A DNA stretch of 64,000 nt from Bacteroidota bacterium (GCA_027482225.1 JAIXWD010000007.1:62001-126000), one strand, 5' to 3'. Counted from the first letter of the stretch, positions 8,385 through 18,224 are shown. Made by a program: numbers and translations. Notes: generated by a model not told the origin, from the letters alone.

Positions 8385-9705
8385 CGGTTGTATTTGATTT
8401 GTCTTTACTATTAGGCTCTTTAAGCTTATAATAATCAGGAGGGAAGCCGTTTATATTTCTCCATAACTCATACCATATAGGTACATCTTTAAGTAAGGCA
8501 ATTCCTTGAGCACCGCTGCCCATTTTTAATTGCTGTGGCCAATTTCTTTCGTTAGGGTCTTCTATTACCAAAACCCTAAAAAGACCGTTAGGGCTTATAG
8601 AGCTTTCGTATGCAATAATTTTACCACCAAATGTACCGTAACTGTTGTTTGGCCAACCGCTAAATACAATTGCAGGAAATCCATCAAACATAAACCTTAC
8701 TGTTTGCCCAATACTAATAAGAGGTAAGTCAACCGGACGTACAAAAAGTTCTACAGCAAAGTTATTTTGCATAGGAACTATCATGGTAATGCGTTCTCCT
8801 TCTTTTACAATTTCCCCATATCCTGATCTTTTGGCTTGTACAATTTGTCCATCTTGAGGAGCGGTTATAATGTACATGTCATTACGAATACTATAGTTTG
8901 CAAGTGTGTTAGCGAGTTTAGCAACTTCGCCATCGGTTACAGCAATTTGACTCTGACTTTGGAATCTTTCCCCCTCTGTTTTGCTTATTTTTTCGTTATA
9001 TTCTTGTATCGTACTTTTTTGCTCTAGCCTTGTAATATTTAACTCTTGTAGGGTTTGTTCTATTTTATTATCAACCACTTGCTTTTTGGCTTGCGCATTT
9101 TGAAAAGCAACGCTACGCTGCTGCAGTTGGGTTTGAGAAACCAAACCTTCGGCATACATTTTTTGCTGACGTTCATATTGATCTTTAGCAAGGCTAAATT
9201 CATTTATGGCTGCGATTTGTTCAGCACGCTCACCTGTCAATTTGTTGTTAAGCTGTGAAATTTTGTTCTTAAGCTGCTCAAGTTTTAAAGTTCTACTTTC
9301 ATTAAGTGCCTCAATTTGTGCCGATGCAGTTTTTAGCTTGTTTTGGTATGAACTTAAAGCGTCTCGTTTTGCTGTAAGTTGTTCTTGTGTGCGTAATACC
9401 AAATTAGGATCTAAGTAATCTGATTTTATTTCCGATAGCTGTAAAATGGTATCACCTTTTTTGATGTAATCACCCTCTTTAACCCACCATTTTAAGATAC
9501 GCCCAGGAATAGGAGAGTGTATTTCTTGCGGACGGTCTTCTTGGTAAAGCGTAGTAATTGTTCCGCGTGCTTTTATATTCTGGGTCCAAGGTAATAACAT
9601 GAACCCTATTAAAGTTACTAGTATACCAATAAACCAACGTTTAACATTACTTTCGCGGTTATGGCGGTAAATCGTTTTATATGATTTTAATTCGTCTTGA
9701 TTCAT
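8371..9705 (-). CDS. HlyD-family periplasmic adaptor protein
   Basis: A 444-residue membrane fusion protein linking an inner membrane ABC transporter to a TolC channel. One transmembrane helix (about 25-43) follows a basic cytoplasmic N-terminus. Two halves of a lipoyl-like domain can be seen: IHSPIPGRILKWWVKEGD near 65 and ITAPQDGQIVQAKRSGYG near 280. Between them is a roughly 170-residue coiled coil rich in Gln/Lys/Leu. A beta-barrel region with GQTVRFMFDGFPA follows. It lies 7 bases downstream of the ABC gene and overlaps the TolC gene. Domain order and length are standard for type I-like exporters. Confidence 0.9.
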   Translation of the reverse strand: MNQDELKSYKTIYRHNRESNVKRWFIGILVTLIGFMLLPWTQNIKARGTITTLYQEDRPQEIHSPIPGRILKWWVKEGDYIKKGDTILQLSEIKSDYLDPNLVLRTQEQLTAKRDALSSYQNKLKTASAQIEALNESRTLKLEQLKNKISQLNNKLTGERAEQIAAINEFSLAKDQYERQQKMYAEGLVSQTQLQQRSVAFQNAQAKKQVVDNKIEQTLQELNITRLEQKSTIQEYNEKISKTEGERFQSQSQIAVTDGEVAKLANTLANYSIRNDMYIITAPQDGQIVQAKRSGYGEIVKEGERITMIVPMQNNFAVELFVRPVDLPLISIGQTVRFMFDGFPAIVFSGWPNNSYGTFGGKIIAYESSISPNGLFRVLVIEDPNERNWPQQLKMGSGAQGIALLKDVPIWYELWRNINGFPPDYYKLKEPNSKDKSNTTDEEK

Positions 9706-9712
9706 GAAAATC

Positions 9713-11377
9713 TTAGTTTATTTTCTCAAGTTTTGAAACAGTTCCTTTTTCTAAACTTAGTTTGTGTGTGCAGACAACTTTTACTTCAGCATCATTGCTT
9801 ACCAATATTATGGTTGTATTTTTTAAACTGCTTAAATAGTTTAAAGTTTGTTGCTTAGTCTGTTCATCAACACCAATAAATGGTTCGTTTAGTATAATTA
9901 ACTTACGGTTTCCGCTAAATGTTCTCAACATCATTATTTTTTTAAGCGTTGATTCGGTTAGCTTTTTACCAATAGGGTCAATAAGCGTGTCAAAACCTCT
10001 GTTAAATGAGTTTAAAAAGTTATCCATACCAAGTTTATCTGCCAATTCCAGTATTTCTTTGGGTGTGGTTTCATGGTTTCGTAAAGTAATATTTTCGAGT
10101 ACCGTTCCTAAAAATAAATCATTGTTGTTTAAGTACAAACTTATTTGATTTCGTAAAGATTTAACATCATAGTTGGCAAAAGGCACGTTGTTATACAGTA
10201 ACTTTCCTTGGTAATCATCAAAACAGCCAGCCATAACTTTTAAGAGCGTTGATTTACCTGAACCTTCGTTTCCAGTAATCCAGATTTTTGAGTTCTCAGG
10301 TATTTCAATGTTTACGTTATTTAAAACAGGCTGTTCTTTTATATAACTATAACTAACGTTTTGTAGTGTTATCGAAAGTCCATTTTCGTTATCTGCTAAT
10401 ATAAGCGACCCGTTGCTTTCGGTTGGTAATTCGGTTACAGTGGCAAGTTTTTCCAATCCAGTAATCACATCATAAACATTATCCAAGCTACTAATTAGCT
10501 TTTCTACTGCGCCAATAACAGTTAAAATTACAATCTCGGCAGCAATAAATTCGCCAATATTTATTTGTTGGCTAATTACCAAGTAGGAGCCCACAGATAA
10601 CATTGTAAGTGTGATGGCTACCTTAAAAAACACTAACGATTTATATTGAAGTAATAAAACTCCAAAATGTTTAGTTCTGGCTTTTAGGTATCCTACCAAG
10701 TAATTATCTGTTCGCTCTAAATTAATGTAATTGGTTTTACTATATTTTAATGGTATTACTATGCGGGCAATTTCTTCAAGCCAACCCGCTACCAAATATT
10801 TATAATTACTTTCAATTAAACTGGTTTCTAAACCGTATTTTGAGGTGGATTTAAGAATTAACCAAAGGATTACAACCAATGCAACACCAAATAAAATAAA
10901 AGCAGGATGATAAAGTGACAATAATATTAACCCAAAACCAATTTGAATACCTGCCATTGGCACATCCAATAATAGTTTTGCTAACCCCTTTTGCACTGTA
11001 ATCGTATCAAAAAAACGGTTTGCTTTTTCAGGTAGGTAGTAATCGTCTGTTTGGTTCAGTTTAAGATTGGGTATAACTGTTGCAAAATTAAACGCGAAGC
11101 GTGTAAATAATCGTTGCTGAATTTTTTCAATTACACGCATCTGGCTAATTTGTAACCATCCAACCAGAAATACACCTAAAACAACACCAATTACCAATAT
11201 GTATATTGATGTTACCATGGTTGTACCCAACAATAGCCCTACAATAGTTTGAACGCCCAATGGTAAACTTAACTGCACCAATCCACTAAATGTGGCAAAG
11301 AAATAGATAGAACTAATTTCTCTTTTTTCCAAATTGAGTATATTCATTAAACGGCTTAATGAATTCTTTTTTGTCAT
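9713..11377 (-). CDS. ABC exporter (fused membrane and ATPase domains) with degenerate ATPase motifs
   Basis: A 554-residue half-transporter. Six hydrophobic helices occupy about residues 15-300 and an ATPase domain the remainder; no N-terminal peptidase domain is present. Walker A is intact (GNEGSGKST). Other motifs are not: the Q-loop position reads LYLNNNDLF, the LSGGQ signature reads LTEST, Walker B reads LIILNEPF with Asn for Asp, and the H-switch reads ILVSND with Asn for His. As a homodimer both ATP sites would be affected, so ATP hydrolysis may be weak or replaced by a binding-only mechanism. The ATG at 11377 is chosen over 11422 because AAGGAGAGC precedes it directly. It heads the operon with HlyD, TolC and SbtA-like genes and is divergent from a TetR gene. 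Confidence 0.85.
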   Translation of the reverse strand: MTKKNSLSRLMNILNLEKREISSIYFFATFSGLVQLSLPLGVQTIVGLLLGTTMVTSIYILVIGVVLGVFLVGWLQISQMRVIEKIQQRLFTRFAFNFATVIPNLKLNQTDDYYLPEKANRFFDTITVQKGLAKLLLDVPMAGIQIGFGLILLSLYHPAFILFGVALVVILWLILKSTSKYGLETSLIESNYKYLVAGWLEEIARIVIPLKYSKTNYINLERTDNYLVGYLKARTKHFGVLLLQYKSLVFFKVAITLTMLSVGSYLVISQQINIGEFIAAEIVILTVIGAVEKLISSLDNVYDVITGLEKLATVTELPTESNGSLILADNENGLSITLQNVSYSYIKEQPVLNNVNIEIPENSKIWITGNEGSGKSTLLKVMAGCFDDYQGKLLYNNVPFANYDVKSLRNQISLYLNNNDLFLGTVLENITLRNHETTPKEILELADKLGMDNFLNSFNRGFDTLIDPIGKKLTESTLKKIMMLRTFSGNRKLIILNEPFIGVDEQTKQQTLNYLSSLKNTTIILVSNDAEVKVVCTHKLSLEKGTVSKLEKIN

Positions 11378-11420
11378 GCTCTCCTTCATTTTTATATACT
11401 TGTCAAATACTATACCAAAC

Positions 11421-11435
11421 AATAGTAATACTATT
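11421..11435. promoter_or_regulatory. Candidate TetR operator palindrome
   Basis: AATAGTA-A-TACTATT is a perfect palindrome around a single A. It lies between the divergent ABC operon and TetR starts, and further ACTAT/ATAGT half-sites occur at 11409-11413 and 11463-11467. TetR regulators usually bind such sites next to their own gene. Confidence 0.45.
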
Positions 11436-11513
11436 ATGTCTAAGATTAAAGCTTTTTAGCTTGATAGTGTTATGTTTGTGTAAATTTTCAAATAAACGTG
11501 GGTTGTTTAAATT

Positions 11514-12185
11514 ATGGATTACAAAATCACATTTAATGTTAATAATAAAATTTATTTGCGCAACCCCGAAGGTACAAAATTAGGACGCAATATAGTAAAA
11601 AATGCGATTGATTTAATTAGTATTCTGGGTTTTGAGGCATTTACATTTAAGAAGTTGGCAGTTGAAATAGGAACAACCGAGGCAACAATTTACCGATATT
11701 TTGAAAATAAACACCGCTTGTTGTTGTACATCTTAAATTGGTATTGGTTGTATTTAGCGTTTTTATTAGAGCATAAATTACAAGGCATAACCGATAACAA
11801 AAAAAAACTAAAAATTACTATTCAGCTGCTTACACATGCCTTACCCGAAAGTTCAGGATATTTAGATTACAATAAAAAGTACCTAAATCAAATTGTAATT
11901 GATGAGAGTAGCAAGGTTTATTTGGTAAAGGAAGTAAATGAAATAAACCGCGAACAATTATTTAAACCTTATAAGGATTTATGTGGTAAGATTGCAGACT
12001 TAATTTCATTATACAATTCCAATTATAAATATCCACGTACATTAAGCAGCACATTAGTAGAAACCGCTCATTTGCAGCAATTTTTTGCTAGTCATTTGCC
12101 TAATTTAACTGATCATAATGATTTGGCTGATGAAGATTTTGTGACACATTTTTTAGAAAATTTATTATTTAAGGCGATAGATTAA
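11514..12185 (+). CDS. TetR-family transcriptional regulator
   Basis: A 223-residue regulator. The N-terminal helix-turn-helix reads from about residue 25 to 70, with AIDLISILGFEAFTFKKLA and the recognition segment GTTEATIYRYFENKHRLL typical of TetR. The C-terminal half is helical and is expected to bind a ligand. It is divergent from the degenerate ABC/HlyD/TolC/SbtA operon with about 135 bases between the starts, the classic arrangement for a repressor of an efflux operon. The next gene begins one base after its stop, so the nuclease may be co-transcribed. The ligand cannot be predicted. Confidence 0.88.
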   Translation: MDYKITFNVNNKIYLRNPEGTKLGRNIVKNAIDLISILGFEAFTFKKLAVEIGTTEATIYRYFENKHRLLLYILNWYWLYLAFLLEHKLQGITDNKKKLKITIQLLTHALPESSGYLDYNKKYLNQIVIDESSKVYLVKEVNEINREQLFKPYKDLCGKIADLISLYNSNYKYPRTLSSTLVETAHLQQFFASHLPNLTDHNDLADEDFVTHFLENLLFKAID

Positions 12186-12186
12186 A

Positions 12187-13317
12187 ATGTTAAATAAATA
12201 CGTTTGCGCTTTTGTTTTTTTATGGGGGGTGATATTTAATAGTGTCATACTTATGGCTCAAAAATATGCTGTAACAAACGATGGTAAAAAGGTGATTCTA
12301 TATGCTAATAACATTTGGAAATACGACACAGCCATTGCCAATGTGCCAGATTACTTAGAACTTCCAAGAATAAAAAACAACCAAACTATAACTTACCATG
12401 CCGGGTTTGCGCTGTGTTACAACAAAACCCACGAACAATCTAATTGGGTGGCTTACCAACTTACACAAGCTGAAACGCAAGGAATAGTTGAACGTAGCAA
12501 TAAATTTAAATCCGACCCTAAAATAAAAGGAGGAACTGCTTCAGATGCTGATTATAAGCAAAGTGGCTACGATCGAGGTCATTTAGCACCAGCAGCAGAT
12601 ATGAGTTGGAGTGAAACTTCCATGCAAGAGTCTTTTTATTATAGCAATATGAGTCCGCAGGTACCAAGTTTTAACCGTGGCATATGGAAAAAATTAGAGG
12701 AGCAAGTAAGAAATTGGGCTGTGCAGTTTGATGATATTTATGTGGCAACAGGTCCAGTATTAACTAATGGATTACCCACTATTGGTTTTAATAAAGTGAG
12801 TGTGCCTCAGTTTTATTATAAAGCCCTTTTGGTATATGGTAAAAAAGGAAAACAAGCCATTGCATTTGTTTTGCCAAATGTACCATCGCAACAAGCACTT
12901 AATAATTATGTAATTACAATTGATAGTTTAGAGGTTTTAACGGGAATTGATTTTTTTGCTGGTTTGATTGATGAAGAGGAGGATTTATTAGAATCTTTAA
13001 TTCATTTAGATAATTGGAGTATGACCAACACAAAAGCCAATGCAAAAACCGATAATGACACAAAAAAAAAGGAAGTATCCGCTTTGTGCAAAGGCATGTC
13101 AAAAAGTTTAAACACGCCTTGTAAATTACGTACTAACAACGCCAATGGATATTGTCACCACCATCAATCGCAGGCGCAATTATCCTTACAAAATAAACAA
13201 GATGATAACAATGTAAGAAATGCAAGTGAAACAGTGCAATGCTCAGGAACTACAAAGGCTGGAAACCGTTGTAAGCGCAAAACAACTAATTTGAGTGGCA
13301 GGTGTTATCAGCATTAA
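12187..13317 (+). CDS. Secreted NUC1-type DNA/RNA non-specific endonuclease with two C-terminal Cys/His motifs
   Basis: A 376-residue endonuclease G/NucA-like enzyme that cuts DNA and RNA using a His-metal mechanism. A hydrophobic signal segment (residues 1-24) is followed by the nuclease domain. The active-site motif is YDRGHLAPAADM (His132), and the metal-ligand region NMSPQVPSFNRGIWKKLE follows. After about residue 255 a lysine-rich linker leads to two copies of a small motif: CKGMSK..PCKL..GYCHHH and CSGTTKAGNRCKRK..GRCYQH. Each has the pattern C-x-G-x(6)-C-x(9-10)-G-x-C-x-x-H, resembling short putative zinc-binding tails (DUF5763-like). Start chosen one base past the TetR stop. The tail function is unknown. 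Confidence 0.85.
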   Translation: MLNKYVCAFVFLWGVIFNSVILMAQKYAVTNDGKKVILYANNIWKYDTAIANVPDYLELPRIKNNQTITYHAGFALCYNKTHEQSNWVAYQLTQAETQGIVERSNKFKSDPKIKGGTASDADYKQSGYDRGHLAPAADMSWSETSMQESFYYSNMSPQVPSFNRGIWKKLEEQVRNWAVQFDDIYVATGPVLTNGLPTIGFNKVSVPQFYYKALLVYGKKGKQAIAFVLPNVPSQQALNNYVITIDSLEVLTGIDFFAGLIDEEEDLLESLIHLDNWSMTNTKANAKTDNDTKKKEVSALCKGMSKSLNTPCKLRTNNANGYCHHHQSQAQLSLQNKQDDNNVRNASETVQCSGTTKAGNRCKRKTTNLSGRCYQH

Positions 13318-13703
13318 TGAATTTAAATAAATGAATAAAGAATAGACTAGAATTTTCATAAATTCTATTTGATAATGTTCGGATTATATGCGCTAATTCT
13401 AGGTTGTACATAAGTATTTAATTCAACACAGTTCAAATTTGGTCATCACTTTTTTAGATTAATTATTTTTTGTCCAAACGATTCTATTTATTAATGACTA
13501 TTTTAACTTAACCTAGTTAATTTGAAATAAAATATTTGTGTTGCCTTGGGGTATCTATTTTACCCGTAATAATTACATTCAAAGAGAAAAAAAAATCAAA
13601 TAGACTTTTGAATTTGTACAGTTAAATGATGCACTTATGAAGTATAGAGATGATTTTTATTTTTGTTATGCACCCAAACTAACATTGCTAATAACTTATC
13701 CTA
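13318..13703. other. AT-rich intergenic region, nothing identified
   Basis: About 390 bases between the convergent nuclease and the 181-residue protein. I found no tRNA, no clear terminator stem with a T-run, and no convincing open frame. Confidence 0.5.
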
Positions 13704-14249
13704 TTACATTTTTATTTGATGCATAAATTCCTCAATTTGATGTTCCAAGTTTTCAAGTTCACTTAACTCAACACGTAGGCAAATCTTAATAAGTTGGTTG
13801 GTTTCAAAATTTATTGAGCTTATATTTTCAATCGCAGTAAAATCAGTATTTTCTAGATTATTGTTAAATAAATTATCGGTTGTTAAAACCTGGTAAGGCA
13901 AATTTTTTAACAGCTTCATTTTGCTTATGGTATATTCATCAACCCTAATAAAATACTGTAAACTAACATAGTGCCCCCACCACAACATAATGCGCAAATG
14001 GTGCTCCATGTTTTGGGCAGATAGTTGTGGTGTATCTAGCACAACGTAAGGCATATCTAGGTAGTTTTCGCCACGTGTTACTTTAAAGTTTTGCTTACTA
14101 TTTGGGTAATAAGCGTCCATCAACCATTTGCCCAAACCATACATTGCATCATAAAAATTTCGGAGCAGTTTTTGTTTCATCTGCATATAAATTGGATCTG
14201 AAATAAAATCCAATTCATGTTTTGTCAGTTTAAATGTTGATTTTTGCAT
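13704..14249 (-). CDS. Hypothetical protein, 181 residues
   Basis: I do not recognise this family. The protein is soluble with no signal peptide or membrane segment, and is rich in helices and aromatic residues (FYDAMYGLGKWLMDAYYP, LRIMLWWGHYVSLQYFIR). A conserved-looking core (YLDMPYVVLDTPQLSAQNMEHHLR) sits in the middle. The C-terminus is an acidic amphipathic helix (ELENLEHQIEEFMHQIKM). Codon use and base composition match its neighbours, supporting a real gene. It is divergent from the LptF/G-type permease. No function is proposed. Confidence 0.65.
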   Translation of the reverse strand: MQKSTFKLTKHELDFISDPIYMQMKQKLLRNFYDAMYGLGKWLMDAYYPNSKQNFKVTRGENYLDMPYVVLDTPQLSAQNMEHHLRIMLWWGHYVSLQYFIRVDEYTISKMKLLKNLPYQVLTTDNLFNNNLENTDFTAIENISSINFETNQLIKICLRVELSELENLEHQIEEFMHQIKM

Positions 14250-14270
14250 TCCACTTCAAATAAAGCGTAT

Positions 14271-15689
14271 TTGAAAAAGTTAAACCTATTAATTGTAAAA
14301 CAATTTACTAAGTCGTTTGTGCCCACATTTTTAGTGGTACTGTTTATACTGTTAATGCAGTTTGTATGGCTTTATATTGACGACCTTGCGGGTAAGGGGT
14401 TAAGCGCATGGGTTATTACCCAATTAATGTTTTACTTCTCGGCTAGTATTATTCCTATGGCCTTGCCTTTGTCTATTTTATTGGCATCCATTATGACCTT
14501 TGGTAACCTAGGCGAAACATACGAGTTAGTTGCAGCTAAAGCCGCAGGCGTTTCCATTTGGAGCATGTTTACACCTCTTATTTATGTTATGCTATTTTTA
14601 GGTGTGTTTGGTTTCTTTACTTCAAATGTATTGATACCCGAGGCCAATTTAAAAAAGGGCTCGTTGTTGTACGACATCAAACAACAAAAGCCTACCATAC
14701 TCATACAAGATGGCGTTTTTTTTAATGGCATTGAAGGCATTAGTATGCGCGTAGGTAAACGTAATTCTGAAACAGACGAGCTATTTGATATCGTTATTTA
14801 CGACCAACGCCAAGGAGGAAGCAAGCCTGTTATTATTACTGCCGAAAAAGGTAAAATGATTATGGGTGAAGATAAACGTTACTTGTTTTTTACTTTATAC
14901 AACGGTGCACGTTACGAAGAAATGGATAAACAACAAGGTTACGATCGCACTTATCCGCATACTACTTTTAGCTTTAAGGAAGAAGAAATTGTTTTTGATT
15001 TACAAGCTTTTAAGTTTAGCCGTACCGATGAAAGTTTGTTTAAAAACCACCATCAAATGTTAAATGTAGTTGAATTAAGTAATGGCTACGATTCGTTGGG
15101 TGGTGTAATAGCAGAAAAAAGGGAATCTTTACGTAAAAGTTTAAAAGCGTATTTTCACTTTGCCGATTCTACTCAAAAACTAATGCCTATAAAAGCTACC
15201 AACATACCTGATAGTATTTTCACTCACCTGCTAAGGTTTACGCAACAAACTGTAGTTACTGCGGCATTAAATAATGCACGTTCGGCAAAAGGATATGTAG
15301 AGTATAGTATAAGTGATGTAAATGACACTGAACGCACCCGCATTAGATATGATATTGAATGGCACCGTAAATTCACCTTATCAGTTGCCTGCATCATTAT
15401 GTTTTTTATTGGTGCACCTTTTGGCGCCATTATACGCAAAGGCGGATTTGGTATGCCAGTGGTTATATCTGTCGTATTTTACATCATTTACCATATTATA
15501 TCCATTACCGGAGAAAAAATGGTTAAAACTGCTTCTACATCTGCAACAATGGGCATGTGGTTAGCTGTTTTAATTTTAGCTCCTGTGGGCTTGATACTAA
15601 CTTATTTAGCATCTACAGATTCTGGTTTATTTGATAAGGCATCTTGGAAATCAGCCTTTAAGCGTTTACTTTTAATAGGTAAAAAATAA
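14271..15689 (+). CDS. LptF/LptG family lipopolysaccharide export permease
   Basis: A YjgP/YjgQ-type permease of the Lpt system that extracts lipopolysaccharide from the inner membrane and passes it across the periplasm. Three hydrophobic helices are seen near the N-terminus (about 20-120), then a periplasmic beta-jellyroll domain of about 200 residues, then three helices near the C-terminus. The phrase YELVAAKAAGVSIW is the coupling helix that contacts the LptB ATPase. The TTG at 14271 (read MKKLNLLIVKQF) is preferred to the TTG at 14244, because homologues begin with this basic segment. A promoter-like GATTTTTG box lies just upstream. LptF and LptG cannot be separated by eye; no lptB is nearby. 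Confidence 0.87.
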   Translation: MKKLNLLIVKQFTKSFVPTFLVVLFILLMQFVWLYIDDLAGKGLSAWVITQLMFYFSASIIPMALPLSILLASIMTFGNLGETYELVAAKAAGVSIWSMFTPLIYVMLFLGVFGFFTSNVLIPEANLKKGSLLYDIKQQKPTILIQDGVFFNGIEGISMRVGKRNSETDELFDIVIYDQRQGGSKPVIITAEKGKMIMGEDKRYLFFTLYNGARYEEMDKQQGYDRTYPHTTFSFKEEEIVFDLQAFKFSRTDESLFKNHHQMLNVVELSNGYDSLGGVIAEKRESLRKSLKAYFHFADSTQKLMPIKATNIPDSIFTHLLRFTQQTVVTAALNNARSAKGYVEYSISDVNDTERTRIRYDIEWHRKFTLSVACIIMFFIGAPFGAIIRKGGFGMPVVISVVFYIIYHIISITGEKMVKTASTSATMGMWLAVLILAPVGLILTYLASTDSGLFDKASWKSAFKRLLLIGKK

Positions 15690-15690
15690 T

Positions 15691-16932
15691 ATGTCACTTC
15701 GCATTTTATTATTGATAAACCGAGTACCTTGGCCTGTTAAAGATGGTGGCACTTTGGCACATTACAACTTAATAAAAGGATTGAATGAAGCAGGCTGTGA
15801 TATCACACTTGCCGCTATGAATACAAGTAAACATCAAGTAGATGTAACTAAACTACCCATTGCATTTACCCGCTTGGCAAAACTGCACACTGCTTTTGTT
15901 GATAATAGGGTGAAGGCTTGGCCTGCATTTAAAAATTTATTTACCAAACAATCATACAACATACAACGCTTTATAAACCCTGCCTATAGACAAATTTTGG
16001 TAGATATACTTACTAAACAACAATTTGATTTGGTATTGTTTGATAGCCTGTATACTGCGCCATACATAGATGTGGTACGTAAACACAGCAATGCAATAAT
16101 ATGGCTAAGACAACACAATGTAGAGTTTAAAATTTGGGAAACACTAGCTAATCAAACCAAACAAATACTTAAAAAAAATTACATAAAATTACTTACCAAG
16201 CGCCTTAAAAAATTTGAACAACAAGTGTTACCAAAGTTTGATGCCATTGTAGCGTTAACACAAAAAGATGTTACAGATATGCAAGCTTTAGGTTGTAAGC
16301 AACCTATGTTTATTTCGCCTGTGGGTATAGATTTTAAACAGACGGTAGGTAAAATAGCTGTGCAACTCAAATCTGTATTTCATTTAGGCGCAATGGATTG
16401 GCAACCTAACCAACAAGCCATGGAATGGTTTGTAACACAAGTATGGCCACTAGTAATTAAACAAGAACCGGATGCTATTTTTTACATGGCAGGTAAAAAA
16501 ATGCCTATTACGTTTAAAAAATATCAAAACCAAAACATTAAAGTAATGGGCGAGGTTGATGATGCCACCGCGTTTATGCAAAGCAAACAAATAATGGTGG
16601 TACCTTTATTTGCGGGTAGCGGCATTCGGGTAAAAATATTGGAAGGCATGAGTATTGGTAAAACAATTGTAACTACCAAGCTTGGTGTTGAAGGCATTGA
16701 GGCCCAGCATCAAAAACACCTAATGATAGCTGATGGTGCCGAAGCTTTTGCTGCTAGTATTGTTGAACTGCTTCAAAACAATGCCATGTCCGAACAACTT
16801 GGTAACGAAGCAAAACAGCTGGCAACTGACCAATATCATAATAACAAAGTGATTGCTCAGTTGTTAAATTTTTATAATACACAACAGCACACTAATTTGC
16901 GGTGCAATTTATACACACGAAATGAGTTTTAA
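15691..16932 (+). CDS. Glycosyltransferase, GT-B fold (family 4/1-like)
   Basis: A 413-residue cytosolic or membrane-peripheral sugar transferase. The N-terminal Rossmann half starts with [16 protein letters not shown], typical of these enzymes. The C-terminal nucleotide-sugar-binding half carries [21 protein letters not shown] and the late motif [23 protein letters not shown], where the Glu contacts the donor nucleotide. It begins one base past the LptF/G-type stop and overlaps ribBA by 11 bases, so the three genes are probably co-transcribed. An acceptor such as lipopolysaccharide would fit the neighbour but is inference. Confidence 0.85.
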   Translation: MSLRILLLINRVPWPVKDGGTLAHYNLIKGLNEAGCDITLAAMNTSKHQVDVTKLPIAFTRLAKLHTAFVDNRVKAWPAFKNLFTKQSYNIQRFINPAYRQILVDILTKQQFDLVLFDSLYTAPYIDVVRKHSNAIIWLRQHNVEFKIWETLANQTKQILKKNYIKLLTKRLKKFEQQVLPKFDAIVALTQKDVTDMQALGCKQPMFISPVGIDFKQTVGKIAVQLKSVFHLGAMDWQPNQQAMEWFVTQVWPLVIKQEPDAIFYMAGKKMPITFKKYQNQNIKVMGEVDDATAFMQSKQIMVVPLFAGSGIRVKILEGMSIGKTIVTTKLGVEGIEAQHQKHLMIADGAEAFAASIVELLQNNAMSEQLGNEAKQLATDQYHNNKVIAQLLNFYNTQQHTNLRCNLYTRNEF

Positions 16933-18121
16933 ATTTAATACCATAGAAGAAGCTATTGAAGACATTAAACAAGGTAAATTAATTATTGTTGTTGATGATG
17001 AGGATAGGGAAAATGAAGGCGATTTCTTAACAGCTGCGCGCAATGTAACACCCGAGGTCATTAATTTTATGGCCACTCATGGTCGAGGCTTAATTTGTGC
17101 ACCCATAACTCCAGAGCGCAGTCAAGAGCTTGGATTAAACTTAATGGTTAAACAAAATAATGCGGTACACGAAACGGCATTTACTGTTTCAGTTGATTTA
17201 TTAACACAAGGATGTACAACAGGTATTAGTGCACAAGATCGTTCAAAAACGGTACAGGCATTAATTAACCCCAACATTAAACCCGATGAATTTGGTAAAC
17301 CTGGACATATATTTCCGTTAATTGCCAATAAAGAAGGTGTATTACGTAGGTCAGGACACACCGAAGCAGCTATCGATTTATCTCGTTTAGCCGGATTTGA
17401 ACCTGCAGGTTGTATTGTGGAAATTTTGAATGAAGATGGTACCATGGCTCGTTTGCCTGATTTAATAAAGGTGGCAGAACGCTTCAGTTTAAAATTAATT
17501 ACTATTAAAGATTTAATAGAATACCGTTTAAAAACAGAAAGTTTAATACGCAGAATTATATCGGTTGAAATGCCAACCAAATACGGTAATTTTGAGTTGA
17601 TAGCTTTTGAACAAAAAGATAACGAACAAGAACATCTGGTGCTTAAGAAAGGAACTTGGGAACCTAACGAACCCGTTTTGGTTCGTGTACATTCATCATG
17701 CATAACAGGTGATATTTTCCATAGTATGCGTTGCGATTGTGGAGAACAATTACAAAAATCGATGGAGATGATTGAGCACGAAGGGAAAGGTGCTATTATA
17801 TACATTAACCAAGAGGGCAGAGGCATAGGTTTATCTAATAAGTTAAAAGCGTATAAATTACAAGAGCAAGGTTTAGACACCGTAGATGCAAATGTGCAAT
17901 TGGGCTTTAAACCTGATGAGCGTGATTATGGTGTAGGTGCTCAAATGTTGCGCGATATTGGGATTCATAAAATGCGTTTAATGACCAATAACCCCACTAA
18001 ACGTGCAGGTTTAATAGGTTACGGATTAGAAATAATAGAAAATGTGCCTATTAAAACTCCGGCAAATAAACACAACGAAAATTATTTAAAAACGAAGCGT
18101 GAACGAATGGGCCACGACTAA
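16922..18121 (+). CDS. ribBA: Bifunctional 3,4-dihydroxy-2-butanone 4-phosphate synthase / GTP cyclohydrolase II
   Basis: Catalyses the two entry steps of riboflavin synthesis: ribulose 5-phosphate to dihydroxybutanone phosphate, and GTP to the diaminopyrimidinone. The N-terminal domain (1-200) has [11 protein letters not shown] and [14 protein letters not shown]. The C-terminal domain (from about 205) has the zinc motif [20 protein letters not shown], the GTP-binding [10 protein letters not shown] and [10 protein letters not shown]. Length of 399 matches the family. The start overlaps the glycosyltransferase by 11 bases. A strong hairpin terminator follows. All key residues seem present in both halves. 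Confidence 0.97.
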   Translation: MSFKFNTIEEAIEDIKQGKLIIVVDDEDRENEGDFLTAARNVTPEVINFMATHGRGLICAPITPERSQELGLNLMVKQNNAVHETAFTVSVDLLTQGCTTGISAQDRSKTVQALINPNIKPDEFGKPGHIFPLIANKEGVLRRSGHTEAAIDLSRLAGFEPAGCIVEILNEDGTMARLPDLIKVAERFSLKLITIKDLIEYRLKTESLIRRIISVEMPTKYGNFELIAFEQKDNEQEHLVLKKGTWEPNEPVLVRVHSSCITGDIFHSMRCDCGEQLQKSMEMIEHEGKGAIIYINQEGRGIGLSNKLKAYKLQEQGLDTVDANVQLGFKPDERDYGVGAQMLRDIGIHKMRLMTNNPTKRAGLIGYGLEIIENVPIKTPANKHNENYLKTKRERMGHD

Positions 18122-18136
18122 TCAATAACTAAAGTA

Positions 18137-18173
18137 AAAAAAGCGGTAACTCAAAATGAATTACCGCTTTTTT
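18137..18173 (+). terminator. Rho-independent terminator after ribBA
   Basis: AAAAAAGCGGTAA (18137-18149) pairs perfectly with TTACCGCTTTTTT (18161-18173), with an 11-base loop and a T-run. Confidence 0.9.
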
Positions 18174-18224
18174 AATGAATGATGTTGTTATTACATTTAG
18201 CATTTTTTTAAAGGTAAGAAAAGG

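Noticed and set aside
17122-17880. 252-codon open frame on the minus strand
   Set aside because: Lies entirely antisense to ribBA, whose motifs are complete; composition is that of a complementary shadow.
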